Counted from the stretch's first letter, positions 34,927-47,400 are shown. The stretch is 64,000 nucleotides of DNA from Lactuca virosa (GCA_928212115.1 CAKMRJ010005745.1:217713531-217777530); one strand, 5' to 3'. Numbers and translations: made by a program. Notes: generated by a model not told the origin, from the letters alone.

Positions 34927-35066
34927 ACTCGCCCAAAAATGAGCAGTGAAGCGAGTATTACGATCATAAATAATCTTCAGTGGTACACATCATTTACAAT
35001 TTTCTTCTCCTCTTTGAAATAGCAACTGTATGGACCAGATAGATAGAACACCCCTTCGATATCAAT

Positions 35067-35654
35067 TTACGAGTTTTTAATAAAGAATTTATCTTTAAGA
35101 TTTGTAAGTCTTTGTTCGATGTAGACATAAATAGGATCCTTCCCTTCGATAGGGTTGCGTACCATCTTTTCGTAACACCAGAGTTCTGCATGGTTCATTA
35201 ACAACCAATCCATGCCGAGAATAATATCAAAGTTAGGCAAGAAGATAGGAATCAGGTTAGCAAGAAAACTATAACCTTTAGTTTCTATGACAAAATCTCT
35301 ATGGACTTTACCAGCAAGTAATGATACACTTCCTATGGTATCTACGTGAAATGGTTGTGCGAGTGCATAGCAAGCAATTTGAAAAGAATGCGCAAATTCA
35401 TGAGACACAACAGACTCTAAGGCACCATAATCAAATAATATATGAGCAAGTCTAGAGTTGACGAGAAATGAACATTTCACAACATTTGGGTCCTCGTGTG
35501 CCTCCTCTACGGTAATCTGATTTGTACGGCCTTTAGCTAAACGATTGTCAAACTCTTCAAACTTCTTAATTGATGGCGGTGCACAAATCTGCACTCGCTC
35601 TTCATTCTTTATTGGGCCTTCGGTCCTAATCTCTGAGTCAAAGAAAAAAATCAA
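35067..35654 (-). pseudogene. pol: Element C gag end and protease remnant
   Basis: The minus-strand reading contains VEEAHEDPNVV running directly into an aspartic-protease domain. The active-site motif is FDYGA where A has FDSGA, so the conserved Ser is replaced. A GMDWL motif further on is typical of the family. The gag-protease junction here is continuous, without the intron-like segment found in A and B. The reading ends at a stop just after 35067. Confidence 0.75.
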
Positions 35655-35754
35655 TTCTCATTGCAGACTCTTACTCCTTCATGAATTTTCGTTATAAACT
35701 CAACTCAAGATAAGGTCTTCACTTTGCTACAACAACAACTCGAATGGTCATATT

Positions 35755-36015
35755 CTAATGACCTTTGATTTTATAATGCAAAAGACACATAACGAACCAT
35801 ACTCTTGTATGAGAATCAGATCGAACAAATCGAGCTGATGGAATAGAGAAAACAGAGACAGTTTGATCAATACGTGGATGCTTCGGAACATAAAGAGTGG
35901 CACCACGTATTTCTAAGTCATGATCACGCTTTCGTGCATACTCAACAACTTTGTCGAATGATAGAATATTTCGATTAATTACGAATTCACGGATTTCATA
36001 CCATAATCCTTCCAT
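35755..36015 (-). pseudogene. gag: Element C gag remnant
   Basis: The minus-strand reading MEGLWYEIREFVINRN...VVEYARKRDHDLEI resembles the mid part of gypsy gag proteins (compare SMIARAREREIDLE in element A). No zinc knuckle is readable here. The piece is decayed. Confidence 0.55.
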
Positions 36016-38106
36016 GAATAACTAAACTTTCATCGTCTTCATAACAGGTAGTATCTCTTACTAATGGTTTCTCAATCCTTTAATGAAGATCATTATATTT
36101 CTATAGACTACTTTGACCATCTCTTTCTTCAATCTTCTGACTGAAATTTCGTCACTACACAAGACATGGTTCTCTGAACCAATCAACTCACTTCGCAGAT
36201 TTATATTAATCGGAATCGATTCTTTATGACCAATAAGGTCTAAGCGAAAATCATCTTCTTAGTCATCACCGAAACGAAGGTAATGACATACTCGAACAAA
36301 AACGGAATCAATTTTCTAGCTTCTTGGTCACCTTGTGACTTTCCCTGATCCAAGTGTGAGTCCTGTGCTTCCAGTAGTATAGGCCTCTACTACTATTCAC
36401 ACCTACTCATACTCGTCCCAAGTATTATCTCGTAGTTCCCAAGTCACCATTCAAAAGTTTTCACAAAACAACTTTTCACACCTGAGTGTGTTCAAACAAG
36501 TACATAGAACAATTTCTCCTAGACTCAACTAGGGATTTCACGTTTCTATAAAACATATCTTAGATTTCCTATACTCGCCTTCTAAGATTCTTCTCATGCA
36601 TATGCTCGATCTAGCATATCCTAATACTTTTTCATAGGTCGATAGAAATTTTACTTCCAATTCTTCATATAAATTCTTTCTCGGGTAGTGTCTACTTTGC
36701 AAGACACACTATGCCAGAATTTACTCTAGTAATGTGGAGACAAACGGTCTCTAACTATCTGCATCATCTTCTAACTCATGCAAGTCACCATGCACATTTG
36801 TTCATTTCATTATCCTTCCATGACATCGTTATTCCTGTATGTAAGTAAGTCTTCTTCTCATGAGTGTATCTTTTAAGTCTACTTCATAGGAGTGTATTCA
36901 AAGAAGTCTGCATTATAGCTGCATCTCAGCATGTTCTACTAGCTTCAACTCGGTTCTCTTCTCATGCAATACTATGGGTGTATATCTTCTTCAACTAAGC
37001 ATTCTACCTTACTTAGACAAGTAAGTTACTTAGCCTTTTACCACTAAATGTCTTAATTCACCATCCTAATCATGTATATTAAAGTCGGCTTAACACATAA
37101 TGGAACTTCCATAAGGATATGATAGAAGTCAATCGTCACTCAGTAAAGTCTGAACATCCTGTATCGGGTTACTACTTGAACTACATACTACATCAAAATG
37201 TTTAGGCAAAGCCTTGGCCTATTGAGTCTGAAAACTTCATTAGTCTTTCCTTTGATCTTCATTTAATTCTTCTAAATCTTGCACAACATCAGTTGTGATA
37301 TTGTCGAATTATTTATCACCATCTTCAGCTCTTCTAACTCTATAAACAATCACTGCTTCAATCTGGACAACGGTGGAACAACTTCATAGATTGCACCAAC
37401 ACATTTATCTCGCCCAAATGTGTTTCAAACGCACATCATTCTTCCAAAGATGTTATTATTTCATTATACTTTAAATGTACAATACCACTCTATGGGTATT
37501 AATTCACTATTTACGATAATACTTCATAAATATTACTTTACGATATCCCTCGATCGTTTATCTATAAAATTATTGATGTCAACTATCATAAGTCTTTTTA
37601 TCACTTCAAAAAGTTTCATGTCAGTTCTAATATAGAAATTTTAAAATCCGGAATACATAAAATTTCCTCTTCCATACTATGGTCGGCAACAGACCTTAAA
37701 CTTTCTCAAGTAATAGCAATATAGGTAAGCGACCTAAGGCATGCTATATTTATTTATCATTTAGCACATATTAGAATATAAGGCATATCTCCTCTAATAT
37801 TCTAGTGCTTGTCCATTTAGGTATTCAACCTAAACTATACTAGATACACATCGTATCATCATCCCTTAGCAATCCATGTTTAAGTCTAGAAATTCTCAAA
37901 ATTCCTAGTTCACTTAAACTAATTCTCTGAAAATTTTGAAGTAACTTAATTTTTTAGAATACTAGGGTTTATCACTACCCAATACCCTACTTAAATCTTT
38001 CCAATGGTTTGTATCCATATACTCCTAATAAATCCGTTCATATATTGAACTTCCAACGGTTTAAGTCTAAATACCAATCCGTGATATTTAGTTCACTTAA
38101 ACCACC
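36016..38106 (-). mobile_element. Decayed gag/leader region of element C
   Basis: AT-rich, no clear open frame, between the gag remnant and the primer-binding site. It should hold the gag start and the leader of C. No other gene is seen on either strand. Confidence 0.6.
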
Positions 38107-38118
38107 GCTCTGATACTA
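38107..38118 (-). other. Primer-binding site of element C
   Basis: On the minus strand TAGTATCAGAGC, one mismatch from the initiator-Met tRNA complement, close to the 5' LTR end at 38123. Confidence 0.75.
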
Positions 38119-38122
38119 TGAT

Positions 38123-38270
38123 TGAAAGACCCTAACTTTCATACTAAAAACATTGTTACTCCAAAACATGCTACATGCATATTCAAAAATAATATTTTAC
38201 ATTGATACTTTGATTACAAAAGACTGGATACAACCCGACTAAGCATTAGAATATTACATAACTACCCATG
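38123..38270 (-). mobile_element. Truncated 5' LTR of element C
   Basis: Starts TGAAAGACCC and matches the first 148 bp of the LTR at 32507 almost exactly. It then breaks off at about 38270 and goes directly into the RT region of element B. About 2 kb of LTR is missing. Confidence 0.85.
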
Positions 38271-39148
38271 ATATCCCGACCTCAAGTCTATCTTGGAAAA
38301 TCAAGATACACCCTACAACTGATCAAAGAGGTCATCTATCCTCGGAAGTGGATAACGGCTCTTCACCGTCAACTTGTTCAACTCCCTATAATCTATGCAC
38401 ATCCGGTGCGAACCGTCCTTCTTCCTGACGAAAAGGATCGGTGCTCCCCATGGAGAATTGCTCGGTCGAATGAACTGTTTGCGCAGCAGTTCATGCAGCT
38501 GTGATGACAGCTCCTGCATCTCGGGTGGCACCAATCGGTACGGCGCCTTGGCGATAGGAGCCGCACCTAGCACCAGGTCGATCCAGAACTCGACCTGCCT
38601 CTACGGAGGTATCCCCAGTAACTCCTCCGGGAACACGTCAGCAAACTCTCTAACCACTGGAACCTCTGAAACTGGAGTCTGATCCCTGACCCGCGTATCC
38701 ACCACATACGCTAGATAACCCGCACACCTGTGCTGAATATACTGGCGAGCCCTAGCAGCCGAACAAAACCATGATCCCACTATGGTGCCCTCGCCATATA
38801 TAATCAGTTCTCCCCCGCTTGGGGTTCGAACTACCACCCGCTGACCCTCACAATCAATCATGGCACCGAATCGACTAAGCCAGTCCATCCCTACAATCAC
38901 GCACACCTCCCACTTGGGAATCGGAATCAAGTCTATAGGGAAGGATACCCCGAAGATCTTCAAATCACATCCTCGGTAGACCGCGGAAGCAGAAACCCCG
39001 TGTTCGTTGGCAATAGAGACTCGCAACGGACACTCTAGCTCGCCTACTGGCACATTGAACTCCCTACTAAATGTTTGAGATACAAACGACCGACTCGCCC
39101 CCGAGTCAAATAAAAGCAATGCAGGCAAGGAGTTTACTAAGAACGTAC
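38271..39148 (-). pseudogene. pol: Element B protease and N-terminal RT, disabled
   Basis: On the minus strand: aspartic protease with LFDSGAS (about 39110-39090) and GMDWLS; then the linker [13 protein letters not shown]; then the N-terminal RT region ([10 protein letters not shown] ... DYRELNKLT ... RIDDLFDQL). It breaks off just after SKIDLRSGYH at 38271, where element C's truncated LTR begins. In-frame stops lie at 38601-38603 (after GIPP) and just after FDQL. The part encoding the RT catalytic site is missing. The start at 39148 assumes splicing of the segment 39149-39216. Confidence 0.88.
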
Positions 39149-39216
39149 CTAAACACAGGTATTGAAAGATAAGCATAAAACATATAAGATCAGTAAGATA
39201 AGGGATAGAAACATAC
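39149..39216 (-). other. Candidate intron between gag and protease, element B
   Basis: 68 bp on the minus strand, G|GTATGTTTC to TGTTTAG|GT, T-rich. gag and protease lie in different frames on either side, and removing exactly this segment puts them in one frame. It is the counterpart of 14486-14560 in element A, with a different length. Confidence 0.62.
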
Positions 39217-40463
39217 CAGCAACCACATCTGGTGTTGCCATGGCCTCCTCTGCGGTGAGCTGGAAGGCACGCCCCTGAGCCTTCGGGGGCTCTGCTCTAC
39301 CTGACCTCCCATTTGTAATCCTCAATGTATTCGTCGTTGGAGCCTGCTTCGGCCTGGCTGCAAGCTGTGGACAGTTGGTCTTCACGTGACCAACCCGATG
39401 ACAATGATAACATATCCTCATATCTGATGCCGGGGTGGACTGGCGACAGTCCCTAGCATACTGCCCCTCCTTGCCACACTTGTGGCACCCACTAATAGCT
39501 CTACAAACCCCATAATGACCCTTACCGCACTTTCCACAAGTGCGGCTCTGCCGACCCGCGGTCCCAGAATCAGCGGTCTTAGACCGCTTCGGCACCGGCT
39601 GAGACTGCGTCGGGGCCTGACGCTACTCCCTCAACTGCAGCTCAATCTCCAACTCACGCCGCCTAGCGGCCTCCTGCAAGTCCAGTAGAGTATCACATCG
39701 TTGGGTGGCAACAAACTGACGAATGTCAGTCTTGAGCATGCTCAGATAACGCGTCATCTGAGCTTGCTCAGAAGAAAACTCCAAGCAAAACATGGCCCTT
39801 TCAGTAAACATGCAAGTGATCTCCGTCACCGACTCTGTACCCTGTCTCAGATCTAGGAACTCATGTGCCAACTGTTCGCGCTCGACACGTGGAATGTAGC
39901 GAGCACGAAACATATCCCTAAACTACTCCCAAGTAACAGCAGCTCTCTGGTCATCCGTATATGACCCAGTTATCAGCCTCCACCAGTCCTTTGCCCCATA
40001 CCACAACAAGTTCAGGGCACATCTGACCTTCTGGTCAGTAGGACACGAACACGTGAAGAAACACCCCTCCACATCATATAACCACCTCATGGCCTTGATG
40101 GGATCCTAAATCCTATCAAAAGTAAGGGGCTTCGTTTTACCGAAGTCCCGGTACTGGAATGCCCTACAAGCTCCTCCCCCTGCTGTTGTTACAGTTGTTG
40201 TAGTTACTGCGGCAACCGTCTCAGCAAGGGTTGCGTATCTGTCGTCGAAATACTCCCTCATAGCGGTCTTAATAGACCCAAACAACTCTGGAATCTGACC
40301 CCAAACAATCTCGACCACCTTCTCGCGGGATGATCTCCCTGACACGATCCTCCGTCAACACTGGCCCATCCTGGCCGATAACCTCGGGCGCTGTCGGGGC
40401 CCCCTGATCGTCCTGCCCTGATCCTGATCCAGATCCAGTCACAAAACGCCTCGTAACCACCAT
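39217..40463 (-). pseudogene. gag: Element B gag, frameshifted
   Basis: The likely start is the ATG at 40461-40463 (MVVTRRF), followed by a Gly/Ser-rich run as in element A. Pieces in different frames carry the gag middle (AHEFLDLRQGTESV) and the C-terminal CCHC-like knuckles (CGKCGKGHYGVC, CHKCGKEGQYARDC, CYHCHRVGHVKTNC). In the second one Gln replaces the zinc-binding His. Several frameshifts disable it. Confidence 0.85.
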
Positions 40464-41235
40464 ACTGAAAATATAACAGGAAGATATCAGATAATCCGCA
40501 TAAATAACAGGGAACCAACTCCCAACTAAACCCTAGGGGTTGTGACTTCCTTGCTACGCGTATGGGTCTTGTGCTTTCAGTAGTACGGGCCCATACTACC
40601 TTCCACACCTACCCATATTTGTCTCAAGTATCATCACAACGCCCTAACAATAAATATAATCATAGCGAGTGCTCAATCCTCACTCCTAGAGGAATGCTAA
40701 ATATCTCGTAACTGGCCTCCCGGCCTCACACAACCCACCCATCCATGAAACTTCCACCAACCCTGCAGCATTAGTGTATGCTTTCCATACATAACGCTGG
40801 ACCCCATAGACTTTCGAATATCTAATCCTACCCTAAGCTCCCAATCAAACAAGAACAGAACATAAGGCCAAATCAAACATTCTCAGGCTATAAGATCTTA
40901 ATTATGTATAACTGTGATGCATACACTAAGCAACTACAGTCATGATGTCAATCTCATGTAAAGGAAACCCTAAGCTAGCAGGCATCATGTAATCAGGCAA
41001 TTTTTACCATGCAATTCCTGAAGATCCCTAGCCTAGTACTAGCATGTTGTTCTAACATATCAAAATATCAAATAACTGTATGGTATTTTGGGGTCTACTT
41101 ACTGGCTCCGGCTGATCGTACACCCTGCATCCTCCTTTACTTATTTTGAAAACCATTTTAGAAATCATTTTGAAAATATTTCCTTGATTTAAGACTGGAT
41201 TCACACAAATGTTCATCCAATTCACTCAAACCAAC
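40464..41235 (-). other. Untranslated leader of element B
   Basis: Between the primer-binding site and the gag start. It ends (minus strand) ATATTTTCAG|T-ATG, like a splice acceptor. It also shares with element A an upstream ATGTGGAAG|GTAGTATGGGC phrase. Confidence 0.65.
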
Positions 41236-41247
41236 GCTCTGATACCA
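41236..41247 (-). other. Primer-binding site of element B
   Basis: TGGTATCAGAGC on the minus strand, three bases from the 5' LTR. Identical to the site of element A. Confidence 0.93.
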
Positions 41248-41250
41248 ACT

Positions 41251-41799
41251 TGTAACACTCATAAAAATCATGCCAAATTTAAACATTTTAAATCGTTTAA
41301 CATTACAAAGTTTGTTCTCAAAATAATAAATATCAAAGTATCTCAGTATCAAATCATAAAATCATAACGACAGGAAGAGTGGTACGATCATGCCTTCGCC
41401 TTCCCACGATCACCAGAAGTACCTGAAACAATAATCGATAAATGTAAGCTCGAAGGCTTAGTGAGTTACCTCCAAAATACCAACCACATATAACCATAAT
41501 CACATTATATAAACAAGTACGAAACAGCATGCATAATGAGCTTTCAACCTGACTGGACCGCCTTGCAGGCCTTCAGTCTATCTGGACCGCTCTCCGAGCC
41601 TTCGGCATGTCTGGACCACCTCACAGGGCCTTCAGCCTATCCGGACTGCTCGTCGGGCCTTCGGTTTGACTATCATACCCTCCTGGGTTGTAGTCTATCC
41701 GGTCCGCCATGGGTATGTTGGCCTTCAGCACAAAGCAGGACCGCCTCAACCCATCCCCAATCAAAACAACATGTGCACATAACTATCATACGCTAGCAT

Positions 41800-41849
<50 letters not shown>

Positions 41850-43365
41850 CAAACCAATCTAACAGATCATATAGCATAACAACATCCTATAACCAGGACA
41901 CCGACCTAACCAGGTCACTAAGCATAAGCATATCCCCATCCTAACTACCAGGATGTAATCAATAACATATCATGCCATAATCCGGATACAAATGCATAAA
42001 GGGTCGGCCTTGGTGCCTTGGACCCTGTTGATATAGTGAGGATAACTCACCTCGCAAGTAGTGCTGATAGTACTGCAAATCTCTGTCTGATGTCTCACCG
42101 TGAATCCCGAACTATCATATAATAAATACTAAGTTAATACCCAAATAACCTTCTTGACTAAATGTCCACACCACTTATTAAGTCCATCCTCTTTACTGGG
42201 GCTAAACCCAATACCAAGTCCTTAACTTGAAAGTCCATTTATAAAGCCCATTATTGGCCCAATTTACCAAATTGGGCCCAACCCCCTAACTGGGCCTAAT
42301 CCCAAGATCCATTATCAAAACTTGGCCCAAAACATTATATTCATGAAGTCCATCAAAGGCTCAAATCCAATTAGTCCATAAACAGCCCAAAACTCGAAAC
42401 CCAATAGACAAAGGCCCAACAGAGGACGTACATAGGGCATACTCCTCTGGTACGCGGGGCGTACTCGTCCAGATGTTGACCACCATCGGGGTGGTTGACC
42501 CAGTATGTTGGGCGTACTGGATTTACGTTGGGCGTACGCAGTGTCTTGCCAAAACCTTATTAAGTGCTTAATGGCTTTAGCACTTAAGCCCAAACTTCAG
42601 ATCCAAAGACCTGACGTGCCTAGGACCCATAAAGTTACGAACTTTATCACTTTCGACGTCCAGAAAACTCTTAATACTTGGTCTTAATCCATTAAGACCT
42701 TCTTACTCCATGTATGGGACACATTCAGCTATTGGGACCTTGTTTTTATCAATTAAGACCTCTTCTAAGGTCTGAAAGGACAGCTCAACCCGTCCAAATC
42801 ATAACATGCACCATTTTGGGACTTTTAGGACAAGAATGCTTCCATAAAGCTAAAATGTCTAGATTTATAACATACAAGTATAAAGTTCCAAGCTTTTTAC
42901 CTTCTGAAGCTTCTAGGGCACAACACAACTTCAGATCTATAGCCTTGCTCTCCTTCTCCAACTACTTGATGCAATGACTTCACCTTCAAGAGTTCAAAAT
43001 ACACACCAACTCACACTCACACACAAAACTAGGGTTTGGAACGTTTTCTGTAAGATGGAGGCTGAGAATGATGAGAGAAAATGGGCCATAAGGATGTTTA
43101 TATAAGCCCAAACCCTAATATTAGGGTTTCATCCTGACATTAGTACGCCCAGCGTACACAAGTTTACGCCCAACGTACTAACGCGGACCTTAGTACGCTT
43201 AGCGTACTCTTATGTACGCGCAGCGTACTCCTTCTTGGCCCAAATGTTGCAACTTTGGCCCTTAAACTTATCTTGACTCTACACTTCCAACCCCAAGGAC
43301 TATAAATGACAAGGTAATGATAGAGGAGGGTTCCGGAAATACCTGCAAAATCTTAGGATGTTACA
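41251..43365 (-). mobile_element. 5' LTR of element B
   Basis: 2115 bp, partner of 28775-30844 and followed by the target duplication atgag. TATA box at 43097-43104, palindromes at 43140-43230 and 42427-42540, donor AG|GTGAGT at 42050, acceptor at 41423. It differs from its partner by a (TA)n expansion at about 41801-41847 and by about 23 bp more in the second palindrome cluster. Confidence 0.95.
41801..41847. repeat. (TA)n expansion in element B 5' LTR
   Basis: An uninterrupted TA tract of about 45 bp where the partner LTR reads catacatatac (about 29338). It must have grown after insertion, because the two LTRs were identical at that time. Confidence 0.85.
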
Positions 43366-43860
43366 ATGAGGGAGTACGCTGGGTGTACAAGTAGGTACGC
43401 TTAGCATACAAGCCCTAAGGTGAGTTCGTTGCGCGTACGAGTTGAGTACGCCCCGCGTACTCAACAGGGTGGACCTCGGAATCTTGGGTCTTCGGTTTGG
43501 GCCACATTTTGGGCTTAGATGTTTAGGGTTTGGTTGGCCCATCTGAATTCAGGTGTTTTGGGCTAGGAATATTTTTGGACCTTGGATAAAGGCCTGTGAA
43601 GGGTTTTGGGCCCAATTTGGAAAATTGGGCCATGATTGGGCCTTGGATGATTATTTTGGTAATTGGGCATTTTGGACCGTAGGTTGGGCCTTATTCTTGG
43701 ACCAAATTATGTCAGTGGTAAAATGGTATTTTTACCCTAATCTTGGACTTGTGGTTATGGATTGGAATCCAATTATTAATTGGATGTTATTTCGTATTGA
43801 TAGCTCGGGGATTTGTCGGACCAGCAGCCAGAGATTTATTTGTGTGATTCAGCAGTTCGA

Positions 43861-44246
43861 GATGAGTTTCCTTACTGTGTTTAGCAGGTCGAAGGCACCA
43901 ATGCCGGTCCATGATATGTTATGTTAGGATATTAGATGTCTGTGTGACTTTTGTATGTGCTTGTATGCCTACGGGACGGGGTCCGATGGTTATTTTGTAT
44001 GGTATGATCAGTTATGCTTATATGATTTGTATGTGGGCAGGGCCCGTTATGCGAGTTTGGGTGGGGACTGTTATACTTCTTTGGGCGAGGCCCGTTATAC
44101 TCTTTGGGCGGGGCCCGTTATGCGAGTGTGGGTGGGTCCCGTTACACTCTTCGGGTGGGGCCCATTGTGTGTTTATTATGTATGGTATGTGGTATCTTGG
44201 GGAACCCACTAAGCTTTGTGCTTACGGTTTTTAGCTTATTTTTCAG
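43861..44246 (+). other. LTR D counterpart of the LTR intron, donor mutated
   Basis: The acceptor side (CCCACTAAGC, TGCTTAC, T-rich stretch, TTTCAG|GTAC) is intact, but the donor reads AG|ATGAGT. The intervening minisatellite is built on GGGC(G/A)GGGCCCGTTA. Confidence 0.45.
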
Positions 44247-44444
44247 GTACTTCCAGTTCCAAAGGGAAGAGCTCGGGATAATTGCAGAGCACACACCACC
44301 TCGTTCCGTATTTTCTTGATTTACTCTGATGTGATATGATGATTGATACATTTGTTTATCTGGAATTTGTATGATGATGTTTTGGGATACTAGTTTTATT
44401 AATTTAAAAATGAAATTTTTTGGTCTTGTTTTTGGGACGTTACA

Positions 44445-47400
44445 AAATATTTGGAAAAATTAAGGCAAATTACAATATTAAAACTTTTAATTTGTACTTT
44501 TGTTATAATATTATAAGAATAACTTAACAGTTTTTGCCATGTTCATTTTAAGCAATAATATGATGCAAATAACTCTTGAAGGACTTATTTAATAAAAATG
44601 TTACACTTATTAGGCAACAATAAAAATCATTAATTATAATATTATATAGAAATTTGAAAAGCTATGAGAGTTTGAAGTAAATATCATGCAAGCAAAATAG
44701 ATGATATAAGATAACAGCAATGTTTAATAAAAAAATTATTATTTTTTATTTAATGGTAATACTTTAATTATTTTTCATAACCTATATTTGTCGTAAATTT
44801 TAAATGATAAGGTTTTATTTCTTAGCAACATGTATCCAGTATCCACCTAATTTTTAAATATATGTAACCCACGATTTTCCTTTGATAATTAACTAGACGC
44901 AAGAGAATAAAAATAAATAAAAAATATATTGAAAAAATGTTTTTATGAGTAACAAATCTTTCAAAAATATATTATATTGTAAACGAACATTGTTATAGCG
45001 GAGAGAATTCTGGTTTTCAGGTTTATATATAAGAATGTATTTTCTTCGTAACAAAAATTATAATTTTTTGAAGAAAGTTAAGATAACAATAACCGGAAGG
45101 GAATTAAAAAAGAGGATATATTTGTTTATGTAAAATATGGTGGTGGTTGAGAACTTAGATCTACTTGTTTTGATATTACACATGATATCTTATCATTTAC
45201 AAAACCTTATCATAAAAAAACTTTATCCGAATTTATTTTGACACTTGGCTTCCCTTTATTCTCAAACTCCAAAAAAGTAATATATCTTCACCTTATCTCT
45301 TCCTTCACATTTTTTATTTTTATGTTTCACCCCATAAAATGATTAAAAAAGAGTTAGCAGATATATTTTCTTTTTTAATATGTTTCATAGTTTGTATCTA
45401 TTTTTCATTATTATTTGTTCATTATCATTTCACTTTTTTTTACTAAATTGCAATTTTATTGTTTGTTAAAACTTATAAACAGAATTTCAACTTGTCTGTA
45501 CAAAAAACGATTAAACAGAACGGGACAAAGTTTTCTTCTATGACTACAAAGATTCCTCTAAGTTGATAAAAAGTTTTGCGGACTCAAAATTAAATCAGAA
45601 ATGATATTTCTGTTTTTAAATAAATAAATGAAGATATCAAATCATGTGACTACTATAAAATAATAAAACAATAATTAGTGGCCTTAGATATATATATGTA
45701 GGATAATGTAAAGATGGATTTACTATATAATATAACATGATAATCTACAATATGATGACACACTTAAAAACTTTTAGAATGATTCAAGGCAAAAAAAATA
45801 TTATGGCAAATACATCTATAAATTGAAAACTAAATTCATATATTATAAAATACGTCATGAATTGAAAAATACATTTAATTTTGTAAAATATATGTTTTTT
45901 CTTGAATATTTTTTTATCTTTTTTTAAAGGTTTTTTCAGGCAATGATCAATTTTTTTTTTTTAAAATTCACAGTCGTATAATATGTATAAATTAGTTTGT
46001 TAAGATTTTCTTCTTGAAAATGATCAAACATTAGAAAAAGGTTTGTTATACTTGGTTTTATTAAATGAAATTAATAAAAGTTTGATTCGACCAAAGAAAT
46101 AAAAAAAATGTTGATCATTATGGATAGCATAATATTCCTTTATGAAAGTTGTCACACATGTATTGATAACATGAAAAAATGGGTTCACAAACATCCATTG
46201 TGGTTCCTCACTTTGCAAGGATGAAGAGAGATGGTTCATCTTTTGGACATTTGGACAATATGCTAAGATATCAAATTAGATTGCATATCCTCTCATGGTT
46301 TAACTAATAGAAACCTTCAATATTTGAACTTGAACATCGTATACAGAGATGTTAGTGACTTATCCGGTAGGCCACAGTTGGTTATATGTATTGATAACAT
46401 GGAATCATATAATATATTAGACTAAAATTTATAATAAAAATATATGATACTTGCTTATATTATATATGCATATAAACATGCTAAACATCAAATTAGCTGA
46501 AACACGAATTAATCTATATTTTTTTATGCCCGTAGTTCATGTTATATTACAAACAACGCTATCATAAAGACTTTAGTTTAAACTTGGTTAGTTTTCTATG
46601 TTATATATATCTTCAAACCCTCATAAAGATTAAGGAATAAAACATATAACATAAGAGCACTATTATATTTCAAGTTTTTGTGATATATTTGAACATAATT
46701 AATATTTTGATTGTTATATAATTATACTTTGTGTTTAATATCAGTCAGATTGTTTAACATAATCTCCAATAATATTGGGATGGCATTTGTTCAAAGTTCA
46801 TTTTATAAGTTTGATTAAAATTAAATAAACAAAACAAACAGCTTTATAAATAATTCCGCCGCCTCCTGCTTTCCTTCTGCCATGAAATCTTTTGGTATGA
46901 AACATCGAATTAGGTTATAACAATTTTTGTCATCATCTTTTCTTCAATATTATATGTCGAAATTTCTTATGCATACTTTCTTTCAACTTGCTGATGATGG
47001 TGGTCTTGATTGGGATGTCCTACAGTAAAAAAAAGGTTTCTCTTTTATTTTTGTATTGAAAAGTTAATAGTTTGATACCAATATGATTACAACTACTCTT
47101 AGGTAATCGATCAAAGATTAAATTCTTTTTACTATGTTCTCTATTTAAAATTATAATATATTTTTTTCGGAAAAGATTGTATCATAATGACTTATTTACC
47201 AATTTTTAAAATATAAGGAGTATACAACTATAAGGTTCATATGTTTTTATCTTATTTACATGTATTTTATCCCAAAAAAAAAAAAAAAAATCCTTCTATA
47301 CTTTTCGTCAGCCCTAATCTTTCAACAGGTTTCCTTTCCTTTCTCTTTCATGGGCTTTATTTGAGAATTCTGTAGGAGAGTTGAACGAAGAAACTATATG

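Larger units (their letters stand above)
26943..44444 (+). mobile_element. Solo LTR D, split by two later insertions
   Basis: LTR pieces lie at 26943-27202, 28162-28774 and 43371-44444, about 1.94 kb in total. It starts TGTAACACTAGG and ends GGGACGTTACA. Flanks aatta and aaata differ at one base, plausible as a decayed 5-bp duplication, and no primer-binding site or polypurine tract adjoins either end, so this is a solo LTR. It has a TATA box (28193-28200), GTACGC-type palindromes (27011-27190 and 43371-43465), a GC-rich minisatellite (about 44033-44170) and an acceptor TTTCAG|GTAC at 44246. Its donor reads AG|ATGAGT at 43861, so the invariant G of GT is lost. A Copia-type solo LTR and element B interrupt it. 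Confidence 0.82.
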
